From Eubacteriales bacterium (GTDB taxonomy: Bacteria > Bacillota > Clostridia > Lachnospirales > Lachnospiraceae), in NCBI GenBank assembly GCA_030524175.1, contig JAUNHC010000037.1, positions 1-53,952 of the forward strand: DNA of 53,952 nucleotides. The letters run 5' to 3'. A model generated the notes under the pieces. The model had not been told where the DNA came from, made no database searches, and was given only the letters and a program-made list of their open reading frames with translations. Within the stretch, counting starts at the first letter, position 1; each line of letters opens with the position of its first letter. A program made the position numbers and the translations under genes. Of this stretch, positions 8,575-16,405 are shown in pieces.

Positions 8575-10704
8575 TTACATCATCGGTTCAAGGCTTAATG
8601 CCGGGTGTCCTTTTTCTGTAAGGAAAGCTACCAGTGTCTCAGGATCTTCTGCAACAGTTTCGTCGCCGATCAGATCTGTGAAATTGTCAATTCCGTAAAG
8701 TTCTTTTGCCGTAGCATTCAGTCTGTCTGCCACAAATTCTTTTAATTCTTTCGGCATCCATACGATACGCTCGATACCGCCTTCTGCCTTCATGAATTTC
8801 TTAGATGCAATGAAATGTTTTCCATGGCCCATGAAGCCCGGAGTCTGCACACCGCCGCCGGTCATGGATGCCATTTCCGGGAAGGTCATTCCGAGAGGTG
8901 TCATGCCTGCATACTCACGGTTTGCAATAACTACACCGTTTGAGAACGGCTCGATACCACAGATACACTCAAAACATCCGCAGGAGGTCATAGGATCCTG
9001 CATGATAGAGTACAGAGTAACATGCTCCAGAGCACCCTGGGAGTATTTCTGTACTGCTTCATCAACGTCTTCGTATGCACCTACGTTCTCGTCGATCACT
9101 CTCTCTTTTGTGATAGTCTGGCAAGGTCCGTTCGGATCAAGCTGATGGGTTGCCTTTGCGTCCAGCCATGAAACAGCACCGCAAAGTCCAAGTCTCTCCG
9201 GAGTTACCACACATACGTGTGACGGTGAGAATGCCTGGCAGAGGATACAGCTGTAATATACATCCACTGACTCATCCGTAAGAGTTGCAAGACGGTCATC
9301 ACGTTTGTTGAATGTAGGAATAGCAACCTCATGACGGATTTTTGTACAGTCTTCCGGATTTGTATAGATGATAACCTCACATTTATCAACAACTGCTTCG
9401 AACTCATTCTTAACCTGGCTGTAAAGCACTTCGCCGATATGTTTCAGACGGAATCCAGCATTGAATGCATCAATGCTGATACGGATACGCTGCATATCTC
9501 TCTGTCCTGTATGGTATACACCCTCGATACAGTTAATATAGTTATGGAATTTACGCTCGATTACAGGCTCGAAATCAGGCTGCATGTTCTTGCCGGCTAC
9601 CTTTACAACATAAGCAATGCTGTTCTTGCTGCCAAGCTCCATACCGTCCACATCCGGTCCGATAACTGTGATCTTGTGATCCTCGATCTCGGTCATCTCT
9701 GCAGTCTGTACCAGCTCGGCACAGTCTACGCGGGAACCGTCGAATTCCACCTGCATGTCTTTACGGCGGATGATCTCACCTTCAAATGCAGATGCAAAAG
9801 CAACCGGAATATCAATATTTGTAATTTTAATCTTAATGTCGCGGGCCTCAAGGGAGGTAGCATTAAACTCTTCCACCTTCGGCTGCTTGATCAAGCTCTT
9901 CGGTACGGACGGTGTGTAGTCCATATCGTTTGTAACTACAGGGAAACCATAATAAATAGCTCCTGCACCGCAGGCAACTGTCTTCTCATCCAGAGGTCCG
10001 AATGCATTAACGAATGCACGGAATCTGTTGAAGGTATACTCCTGAAGAGCTGCTTTGTCTCCTGGTGTGATATTTCCGAAAATCATAGCTGTTCTGCAGG
10101 CAGCAGATACGGCATGGCATACGGAAGAAATATTCTCTCCGATAGGGAATACACGTACATTAAAGCCTGTCTTGTAATTTGCTTCTTTCAGCTGTTCGAT
10201 GATTCCGCCAACCAGACATACGAAATTACCCTGTGACTGATAGCTCTTTACAAGTGCACATGCCTCTTCCACTGTAGGAGCAGCATTGATGATAACTGCG
10301 ATTCCGGGGATATCTCCGGTTACAAGCGGTACACCAAGCTCACGGATCTGAGCATCTGTCATATGGCCAAGATACGGCTCATCATATGGCTGCTGTCCGT
10401 CAATATATTTCATAGCTTCGATCAACTCTGCTGATAATGCAGTTGCAACACCTGAGTTGAATGCTGAATCAAGACGACGTTCTCTTTTCATAATAGTCTT
10501 GATATATGTAAGGGCTTCCTTAGCTTCCTTCAGAGTGGTGATCTTTGTACCGGTCTCTGCGTAGTAGCAAGCCAGGGTATATGCGGTATCCGGAAAGCCT
10601 ACTGCTTTGTCTTCGCCATATTTGGCAACGGCATCGTTTACAGCTTGCTCTGCTTCCGCATACATGGTATCATTTCCGTTAAATACGATATCAAATAAAA
10701 GCAC
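8575..10704 (-). CDS. acsB: acetyl-CoA synthase, upstream copy
   Basis: This is the second intact acetyl-CoA synthase, 709 residues from the GTG at 10704. An ATG exists at 10710 but only 1 nt separates it from AGGAGG, whereas the GTG has 7 nt spacing. Starting there also aligns the N terminus (MLLFDIVFNGND) with the downstream copy (MLINRIFSGND). A-cluster ligands are Cys486, Cys489, Cys498 and Cys508 plus Cys575-Gly576-Cys577. It follows the nearer CooC ATPase by about 30 nt and precedes the other acsB by 26 nt. It arose by tandem duplication; which copy is the main enzyme cannot be told from sequence. Confidence 0.95.
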   Translation of the reverse strand: MLLFDIVFNGNDTMYAEAEQAVNDAVAKYGEDKAVGFPDTAYTLACYYAETGTKITTLKEAKEALTYIKTIMKRERRLDSAFNSGVATALSAELIEAMKYIDGQQPYDEPYLGHMTDAQIRELGVPLVTGDIPGIAVIINAAPTVEEACALVKSYQSQGNFVCLVGGIIEQLKEANYKTGFNVRVFPIGENISSVCHAVSAACRTAMIFGNITPGDKAALQEYTFNRFRAFVNAFGPLDEKTVACGAGAIYYGFPVVTNDMDYTPSVPKSLIKQPKVEEFNATSLEARDIKIKITNIDIPVAFASAFEGEIIRRKDMQVEFDGSRVDCAELVQTAEMTEIEDHKITVIGPDVDGMELGSKNSIAYVVKVAGKNMQPDFEPVIERKFHNYINCIEGVYHTGQRDMQRIRISIDAFNAGFRLKHIGEVLYSQVKNEFEAVVDKCEVIIYTNPEDCTKIRHEVAIPTFNKRDDRLATLTDESVDVYYSCILCQAFSPSHVCVVTPERLGLCGAVSWLDAKATHQLDPNGPCQTITKERVIDENVGAYEDVDEAVQKYSQGALEHVTLYSIMQDPMTSCGCFECICGIEPFSNGVVIANREYAGMTPLGMTFPEMASMTGGGVQTPGFMGHGKHFIASKKFMKAEGGIERIVWMPKELKEFVADRLNATAKELYGIDNFTDLIGDETVAEDPETLVAFLTEKGHPALSLEPMM

Positions 10705-10734
10705 TGTCATACCTCCTAATTTACAGATCTTTTT

Positions 10735-11499
10735 TTAATCCTGATCTATCTTCTCTTTGATTTTCCTAATCTCAGCAGTGACTGTCCCGCTGAAATCATA
10801 AGGTGATTTACCTTGGCGGTCGGCATCAATAACCTCTGTATTGTAATGAATCATCCCAAGCAGATCCTCAGCCGGAATCTTAGCTTTTATAAACTCTTCG
10901 TCATCCTCATTGCGGACTTTATTGGCCACAACCTTTACCTGGGAAACTCCCAGGTCTTTTGCAAGACGTTTTACATTTCGATAGGTCTGAACACTTCTGG
11001 CTCCCGGTTCAATGACCACCACAAACGCATCCATGCTCTCTGTGGTCCCACGTCCGAGATGCTCAAGTCCTGCCTCCATGTCAAGGATAACAACATCATC
11101 CCTGTGAAGTACAAGATTATTGATAATACGCTTAAGCATTACGTGTTCCGGGCAGACACATCCGCCTCCGCCTGTCTCCACGGTACCCAGGACTAAAAGC
11201 CTTACGCCGTTGCAGACCTTCCCGTAGGTATCAGGGATATCATCCACCTTTGGGTTCAGTTTATAAAATTGATTCTCGCTGTTGGCTCCGGTACGCTCCG
11301 CTACCAGTTTACGCATTCTGGATACGGGCACAATGGCATCCAGCGTCTCCTCGTCAAACCCAAGAGCAAGCCCAAGGTTTGCATCCGGGTCCACATCCGC
11401 TGCCAGGACCTTCCTTCCTTCGTCTGCATACAATCTGGCAAGTGTTGCCGCAAATGTTGTCTTTCCTACTCCGCCTTTACCGGTTACTGCTATCTTCAT
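10735..11499 (-). CDS. cooC: CooC/AcsF-type nickel-insertion ATPase (copy next to acsB)
   Basis: This 254-residue MinD-type P-loop ATPase starts MKIAVTGKGGVGKTT, a deviant Walker A with the signature lysine. A CxC pair in GGGGCVCPEHVM is the nickel-binding dimer-interface motif of CooC. Such proteins load nickel into CODH or, in the AcsF subgroup, into acetyl-CoA synthase. It lies between cooS and the two acsB genes, so a role with either target is plausible. The ribosome site before the ATG is weak (AAAGG at long spacing). Confidence 0.9.
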   Translation of the reverse strand: MKIAVTGKGGVGKTTFAATLARLYADEGRKVLAADVDPDANLGLALGFDEETLDAIVPVSRMRKLVAERTGANSENQFYKLNPKVDDIPDTYGKVCNGVRLLVLGTVETGGGGCVCPEHVMLKRIINNLVLHRDDVVILDMEAGLEHLGRGTTESMDAFVVVIEPGARSVQTYRNVKRLAKDLGVSQVKVVANKVRNEDDEEFIKAKIPAEDLLGMIHYNTEVIDADRQGKSPYDFSGTVTAEIRKIKEKIDQD

Positions 11500-11592
11500 A
11501 AATTACCGCGCCTTTCTATACATTAAATCCGGAACCGCTCTGCGGTCCCTCGCCGATGTGCTTACCGCGCTTATTAAAGCAAAGTATTTACA

Positions 11593-13485
11593 TCAGATAC
11601 CTAATGCAGCTCTCTTTTCTTCGATTCTCTCGATCATTAAATCGCCTAATTTATCAATGTCCTTTTCAACAGTGTAGCAAGCCTCTACCCAGTCTGTCAG
11701 GCCGCCCTTTAACAGGCCGTCAACTTCACTGGATCCATAAGCATAAGGTTCAACGCCAAGGTAGGTGTCAATACCGGTTCCTACAACGTAGTTTCCGATG
11801 GAAACAGCCTTCTCTGACATCCACTCAGGAGCACATCCTACAAGCGGGATCTGAGAAATATTCCATCCGGAATCTTTTGCGATTCTGGAAGCAAGGACCA
11901 TCATACGGCTGATGTCTACACAGGAGCCCATATGTAATACAGGAGGAATGTCTGCAAGTTCGCACACACGCTTCAGTCCGGCACCGCAGAGATCTTTCGC
12001 TCTCTTGTCCATCAGGCCTGCTTTTGCAGCTGCCTGGGCAGAACATCCGGAAACAACCATGAGCACATCGTTTGCAATGAGTTTCTTCATCAGTTCAATA
12101 TGTGCTGCGTCAGGACGGATCTTCGGGTTGTTGCAGCCAACCATGGCTACTGCACCGCGGAGAACACCGGATTTGATACAATCAATTACCGGAAGCATAG
12201 TGCCTGTCACGTCAACGTGTGAATTGGTTACACCATCCAGTTTCTTTTCAATCTGCTCTACAGAGAAGCCTACAACTGCTTTCTGTTTCAGTTGAGGTAT
12301 GTATACCAGGTCTTTATTTCTGTTCTTAAAGTTCTCGATCGCTGTCTTAACGATCATTTTTGCATTTTCACCGGCTGTCTTAGCGTTGAATCTGATGAAA
12401 TCAGAGTCAGGCATCTGAGCGATCGGTGATGTGGTGATGAATTTTGTGTGGAAGCATTTGCTCAAAGGCCCTAATGCCGGGAAAATACACTGTACGTCAA
12501 CAACGATTGCCTCACAGGCACCGGTGAGTACAACATTCTCCTGCTGCAGGAAGTTTCCGGCCATAGGAATTCCGCGGCGCATTGCAACTTCATTGGAAGT
12601 ACAGCAGACACCGGATACGGTGATGCCCTGTGCACCCATGGATTTAGCATAATCGATCATTTCCTTGGAATCGGCATACTCACAGATCATCTCGGAAAGA
12701 GACGGGTCATGTCCGTGAACTACGATATTAACATTTTCTTCTACCATAACGCCAAGGTTAGCTTCTGTCTCTACTTCTCTCGGAGTTCCGAAAAGAACGT
12801 CTGAGAACTCAGTACCCATCATGGAACCGCCCCATCCATCACAAAGACCTGAACGCAATGCCTGACGGATCAAAGCCTCCGGCTTGGAGGAACATCCCAT
12901 ATGTGTCATATGAAGGGAACATGAAACCTCACGGTCAATAGCACGTGGACGGATTTCTTCTCTGTCCCAGATTTCCTGTGTGTGCTCCGGAGCACGTTTT
13001 GTAAAGGTCAAGGTTCCGAAAGGTTTGCCGTATTCCATCAAACCTACTTCTGCCACCTCATGGGCAACATCATAAATGTCTCTGCCTTCTGTCTCAACAC
13101 CGAACTCTGCTGCCAGACGAAGTAATTTCTCAGGATCTTTCACCTTGTAGTTTCCGTCTGCTGCTGACTCGTAAAGTGTGTGGGCAATCTCACGTCCATG
13201 ATCGGAATGGGTTGCTGAACCGCCTGCTGTAAAGCGAAGGTAGTTTCTTCCAACGATACCATGTACGTCACATCCGCAGATACCTTTTGGTGCTTTCGGG
13301 GTGATACGGCACGGACCCATGGAACAGATACGGCAGCATACACCGGATTCACCAAATTTACAGTGTGGAGTCTGGTTTTTTACTCGAACCTGCCAGGCAT
13401 CGGCGCCAACTTTAGCACCTGTCTCTAATAACCGGTTAGTGGCAGCTTCAAATTCTTCCACTGTAGTCAATTTGAATTCACTCAT
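11593..13485 (-). CDS. cooS: anaerobic CO dehydrogenase catalytic subunit
   Basis: This 630-residue Ni-Fe CODH reduces CO2 to CO, the carbonyl carbon for acetyl-CoA synthase. The N terminus carries the D- and B-cluster cysteines (Cys42, Cys50, Cys51, Cys54, Cys59, then Cys70/Cys72). The C-cluster region includes the His of VVHGHDPSLSE (residues 255-265) and later conserved cysteines (GVCCTS, MVGCNN, VSGCSAQ, MGSCVD). AGGAGG lies 6 nt before ATG 13485. It is also called acsA when paired with acsB, as here. It precedes one CooC gene and follows another, with a structured 208-nt gap upstream. Confidence 0.97.
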   Translation of the reverse strand: MSEFKLTTVEEFEAATNRLLETGAKVGADAWQVRVKNQTPHCKFGESGVCCRICSMGPCRITPKAPKGICGCDVHGIVGRNYLRFTAGGSATHSDHGREIAHTLYESAADGNYKVKDPEKLLRLAAEFGVETEGRDIYDVAHEVAEVGLMEYGKPFGTLTFTKRAPEHTQEIWDREEIRPRAIDREVSCSLHMTHMGCSSKPEALIRQALRSGLCDGWGGSMMGTEFSDVLFGTPREVETEANLGVMVEENVNIVVHGHDPSLSEMICEYADSKEMIDYAKSMGAQGITVSGVCCTSNEVAMRRGIPMAGNFLQQENVVLTGACEAIVVDVQCIFPALGPLSKCFHTKFITTSPIAQMPDSDFIRFNAKTAGENAKMIVKTAIENFKNRNKDLVYIPQLKQKAVVGFSVEQIEKKLDGVTNSHVDVTGTMLPVIDCIKSGVLRGAVAMVGCNNPKIRPDAAHIELMKKLIANDVLMVVSGCSAQAAAKAGLMDKRAKDLCGAGLKRVCELADIPPVLHMGSCVDISRMMVLASRIAKDSGWNISQIPLVGCAPEWMSEKAVSIGNYVVGTGIDTYLGVEPYAYGSSEVDGLLKGGLTDWVEACYTVEKDIDKLGDLMIERIEEKRAALGI

Positions 13486-13504
13486 TATAGACCTCCTTTA
13501 ATTT

Positions 13505-13527
13505 GTACATCCGTTAAGAGTATGTAC
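13505..13527 (-). promoter_or_regulatory. dyad GTACAT-N11-ATGTAC upstream of cooS
   Basis: A perfect 6-bp inverted repeat with 11-nt spacing sits in the cooS leader. A second near-perfect dyad, TCTAAAATTTAGA (13537-13549), lies just beyond it, next to a possible -10 (TATAAA, minus strand, 13551-13556). The -35 is not convincing. Spacing and symmetry suit a dimeric regulator, but no regulator can be named. Confidence 0.35.
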
Positions 13528-13578
13528 GTTTGTCTTTCTAAAATTTAGATTTTATAACAAATAAGCCACATGGCCGGG

Positions 13579-13688
13579 AACCCATCCCCGCCCATGGGTT
13601 ATTTTCCGTAAAAAAATATCATCAGGTTTATGTGCCGGAATTCCCCAAGCGCATAAACAGCCCTTGCCGAAAAAAAGCGGCAAGGGGT
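13579..13688 (-). other. three hairpins between the second cooC and cooS
   Basis: The gap holds AACCCAT/ATGGGTT (13579-13600), a stem GTTTATG/CATAAAC, and a 9-bp stem CCCTTGCCG/CGGCAAGGG (13662-13688) just after the cooC stop. The last follows the gene as a terminator would, but the U-rich run is in the loop rather than after the stem. This may be a weak terminator or an RNA-stability element separating the maturation genes from cooS. Confidence 0.4.
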
Positions 13689-13693
13689 GTTGC

Positions 13694-14464
13694 TTATAGA
13701 TCGAGCTTGTCTGCAATTGCCTTCAGGGCTGCCTTGACAGGATTATCCTCCGGCAAAGACGCCGTTGGGCGCCCCTGGCAGTCATACTCATATACCATCT
13801 CATCCTGGGGAACCACGCCTAAAAGGTTCAGTCCCTGGATCTGGATTTCTTCTTTAATGCCATCGTTTAACTCTCCCTTAGGAGCACGGTTAATGATCAG
13901 TCCCACAGTTCTTGGTTTCATATCGCATTCCTCGATCAGTTTGGCAATACGGCCTACGGCCTGTACGCCTCTGCGGGAGCAGTCGCTCACCAGAATGGCT
14001 GTCTGCATGGTCGGAAGAACTCCTCTGCTGATATGCTCCATGCCCGCCTCATTATCCACCACAAAATAAGGATAGTTATTCTGATATTTAGTAAGCTGGG
14101 ACTGCAGCAATCCGTTTACAAAGCAATAGCAGCCCTTCCCTTGTGTCCTTCCCATTACAAGCAAGTCAAAATCTTTATCTTCAGTCAAAGCGTCCTCAAA
14201 ACGGATTTCTGCGTAATCAGCCTTGGACATTCCCAAAGGAATGGGATTATCCTTTGACATCTCCGCCCGGGCAATCTCCTCACGGACATCGCCAAGGGTA
14301 GTCTCAACCTTAACACCCAGAACCTCGTTCAGATTAGAGTTGGCATCAGCGTCCACAGCAAGAACCGGTCCCTTCCCCTGATCACAGAGGTACTGGATCA
14401 GCATCCCGCAGAGCGTGGTCTTTCCAACACCGCCTTTTCCTGCAACAGCAATTACATGCGCCAT
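13694..14464 (-). CDS. cooC: CooC-type nickel-insertion ATPase (copy next to cooT)
   Basis: This 256-residue P-loop ATPase starts MAHVIAVAGKGGVGKTTLCG. It has the deviant Walker A and a CxC motif (GKGCYCFVNG), as expected for a CODH nickel chaperone. I chose ATG 14464; AGGAGG lies 11 nt upstream and the in-frame GTG at 14476 is too close to it. It is a clear paralogue of the CooC next to acsB, not a recent copy. Proximity to cooT and the His-rich gene suggests this is the one serving CO dehydrogenase. Confidence 0.9.
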   Translation of the reverse strand: MAHVIAVAGKGGVGKTTLCGMLIQYLCDQGKGPVLAVDADANSNLNEVLGVKVETTLGDVREEIARAEMSKDNPIPLGMSKADYAEIRFEDALTEDKDFDLLVMGRTQGKGCYCFVNGLLQSQLTKYQNNYPYFVVDNEAGMEHISRGVLPTMQTAILVSDCSRRGVQAVGRIAKLIEECDMKPRTVGLIINRAPKGELNDGIKEEIQIQGLNLLGVVPQDEMVYEYDCQGRPTASLPEDNPVKAALKAIADKLDL

Positions 14465-14515
14465 ATAACGTGGCACCTCCTTAGAATTATTGAAATATCC
14501 GTTAAATCTTCCTGC

Positions 14516-14698
14516 CTATTCACAGCTAAGCTTCACTATGCTCTCGGCAAGATCCACCATAAGGATGCTTCCTTCCACAATCCTCTCATCCCCCATAATA
14601 TCTCTGAGGATGATTTTGTTTCCCTCTACATCAATACGGCTTACATTTTTAAAAATCACAGAGTTGTCATTTTCTTTATATACAGTTGCAAGACACAT
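14516..14698 (-). CDS. cooT: CooT-family nickel-binding protein
   Basis: This 60-residue protein starts MCLATVYKEND. The Cys directly after the start Met is the nickel ligand of CooT, and the rest is a small beta-rich domain ending VDLAESIVKLSCE, as in the family. ATG 14698 is used because it places this Cys at position 2; AGGAGG lies about 10 nt upstream, and a TTG three codons earlier is too near it. CooT helps nickel delivery to CO dehydrogenase. It is encoded between the His-rich protein and CooC, mirroring the cooC-cooT-cooJ cluster of Rhodospirillum rubrum. Confidence 0.88.
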   Translation of the reverse strand: MCLATVYKENDNSVIFKNVSRIDVEGNKIILRDIMGDERIVEGSILMVDLAESIVKLSCE

Positions 14699-14717
14699 TT
14701 TAATCAAGCCTCCTAAA

Positions 14718-15125
14718 CTATTTCATTTCCTCTTTTACAAGAGTGAGGGCCAGTCCTAACCTCATGTTACCCTTCTGGAAATCAGCCACACCTTCTTTGA
14801 TCGTCTTGGCAGCGGCATCCATTCCCATCTTGCTCAGGTTGTCAGCCATCTGGTCAAGCTCCTGGGCATGATGCTCATTGTGCTGCAGCATATAGGTGAG
14901 AAGAGCAACTGTCTCATTCTTACAGTCTCCCCCTGAGCAGCTTCCGCAATGTCCGTGAGTATGCCCTTCAGCCTTGCAGGAGTCCCCGTGGGAATGATCA
15001 TGTTCCTCTCCGGCCTCATGGCTGTGAGTATGACTGTGGGTCACTCCGTCGCCGTGTGTATGCTCATGTGTATGCTCATGTCCATGGTGGACAATGTTAC
15101 CGTTTTCATCTTTAATTAAGTGCAT
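14718..15125 (-). CDS. histidine-rich metal-binding protein, CooJ-like
   Basis: This 135-residue cytoplasmic-looking protein has two parts. Residues 14-60 are packed with HxH repeats and end in a Cys/His cluster (HGHCGSCSGGDC). Residues 68-135 form two predicted amphipathic helices (LLTYMLQHNEHHAQELDQMA, then KTIKEGVADFQKGNMRLGLA). A His/Cys-rich stretch beside cooT and cooC suggests nickel storage or delivery for CODH/ACS. Rhodospirillum CooJ has a comparable make-up but with the His-rich part at the C terminus, so this looks like an inverted analogue. AAAGGAG precedes the ATG. It is the first gene of the locus. Confidence 0.8.
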   Translation of the reverse strand: MHLIKDENGNIVHHGHEHTHEHTHGDGVTHSHTHSHEAGEEHDHSHGDSCKAEGHTHGHCGSCSGGDCKNETVALLTYMLQHNEHHAQELDQMADNLSKMGMDAAAKTIKEGVADFQKGNMRLGLALTLVKEEMK

Positions 15126-15486
15126 GTAAATGCTCCTTTCTGCTTCACTACGCCTGTAAACATCATATTTTCAGCCGGAAACGGACGCGGAACCGCTGAA
15201 ACAAGGCATCCGTATCTGACAAGAATTTATCAATTATCCCTATTATACAACCTTTCAGCATTATTATCAAGGAATTTTTCATAAAATTATACTAAAAATT
15301 TCGATTTTTGGGGTTCTTATTTATGTCATTTTAGCAGTATTGTTATTATTTTAACTTATTAGTTATTTCTTTAACAGAATTACTGTTGCAAATTTGTAAT
15401 ATATTTGATGTGATTCTTTCACATTTATATGCTATACTTTGCCAAGTGTAAAGCAGAAGCTATGATTGATTGAGGAGGAATTATTA
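15126..15486. other. divergent intergenic region, AT-rich
   Basis: These 361 nt separate the acs locus (minus) from the aldo/keto reductase (plus). They must hold the promoter of the whole nickel/acs locus, though I see no strong consensus there. On the plus strand an extended -10, TGCTATACT, lies at 15431-15438, about 50 nt before the reductase start. The centre is very AT-rich. No gene or RNA is recognised. Confidence 0.5.
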
Positions 15487-16311
15487 TTGAAAGACAGTAT
15501 TTTCTTAAATAACGACAGAGAAATGCCTCTTCTGGGGCTGGGTGTGTATAAAATAACGGACAGCGAAGCCGAAAGCGCAGTTACTGCCGCCATAGCGTCA
15601 GGATACCGCATGATCGATACTGCTTCCGTGTACAAAAACGAAGAAAGTGTGGGACGCAGCATTGCAAAATCCGGTGTTCCCCGCAAGGATTTGTTCATCA
15701 CCAGCAAAATATGGAATACAGCCCAGCGCCTGGGGGATGTAAAGGGCGCTTTTGAGCGGAGCCTTGAGAGACTGAAGCTGGATTATGCAGACTTATATCT
15801 CATCCACTGGCCCGTGCCGGGCTGTTACCTAAGCACCTGGAAGGAGTTTGAGAAGATTCTTGAATCCGGCCGTGCTCTCTCCATCGGCGTAAGCAACTTT
15901 GAAATCCGACACCTTGAGGAACTGAAAAAAATATCCGGAATCGTACCGGCTGTAAATCAGATTGAATGCCACCCTTTGTGTTATCCTAAGGATCTCATCG
16001 AGTATTGTCAGGAAAGCGGCATCCAGGTCCAGGCTTATGCACCGCTGGCAAGGGGCGCTTATCTTGACAATGATGTCATGTGTGTCCTGGGTACAAAATA
16101 TGCCAAGACTCCCGCTCAGATAGGACTCCGCTGGGCTGTACAGAAGGGAATTTCCGTAATCCCCAAATCCGTCCATCCGGACAGGATCGCCGCCAACAGC
16201 GCTATTTTTGATTTCACCATCCAGCAGGAGGATATGGATATCATTGACACCTTAAATCAGGATTACCACAGCTCCAGTATCCCCGATGATCTGCGGGACA
16301 TTTTATTCTAA
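15487..16311 (+). CDS. aldo/keto reductase
   Basis: This 274-residue NAD(P)H-dependent oxidoreductase of the AKR fold has the catalytic tetrad in order: Asp and Tyr in IDTASVYKNEES, Lys in FITSKIW and His in LIHWP. The C-terminal cofactor loop ISVIPKSVHPDRI binds the 2' phosphate or adenine of the nucleotide. The start is a TTG at 15487, 8 nt after AGGAGG; upstream open codons lack a ribosome site. The physiological carbonyl substrate cannot be told; enzymes of this subgroup act on methylglyoxal-type and sugar aldehydes. Confidence 0.88.
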   Translation: MKDSIFLNNDREMPLLGLGVYKITDSEAESAVTAAIASGYRMIDTASVYKNEESVGRSIAKSGVPRKDLFITSKIWNTAQRLGDVKGAFERSLERLKLDYADLYLIHWPVPGCYLSTWKEFEKILESGRALSIGVSNFEIRHLEELKKISGIVPAVNQIECHPLCYPKDLIEYCQESGIQVQAYAPLARGAYLDNDVMCVLGTKYAKTPAQIGLRWAVQKGISVIPKSVHPDRIAANSAIFDFTIQQEDMDIIDTLNQDYHSSSIPDDLRDILF

Positions 16312-16335
16312 TCCGCCGGCAATGTCCTCGTATAT

Positions 16336-16391
16336 AAAAAACCTGCCTGGCAGAACCGCTTTTCAAATGCGCTTCTGCCAGGCAGGTTTTT
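16336..16391. terminator. bidirectional terminator between aldo/keto reductase and gpsA
   Basis: A perfect stem of about 19 bp (AAAAACCTGCCTGGCAGAA at 16337-16355 with its complement at 16373-16391) encloses a 17-nt loop. The arms carry A and T runs on the outside, so the same hairpin can stop transcription from both convergent genes. Confidence 0.93.
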
Positions 16392-16405
16392 CCAGTTTCC
16401 CTCTT

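Noticed and set aside
9331-10236. 301-codon plus-strand ORF opposite acsB
   Set aside because: It lies fully inside the intact acsB gene on the other strand, has no ribosome site, and encodes a Cys/His/Leu-rich shadow translation.
14718-15125. Zinc importer or cation-efflux protein because of the HxH repeats
   Set aside because: There is no membrane segment or transporter core, and the neighbours are cooT and cooC.
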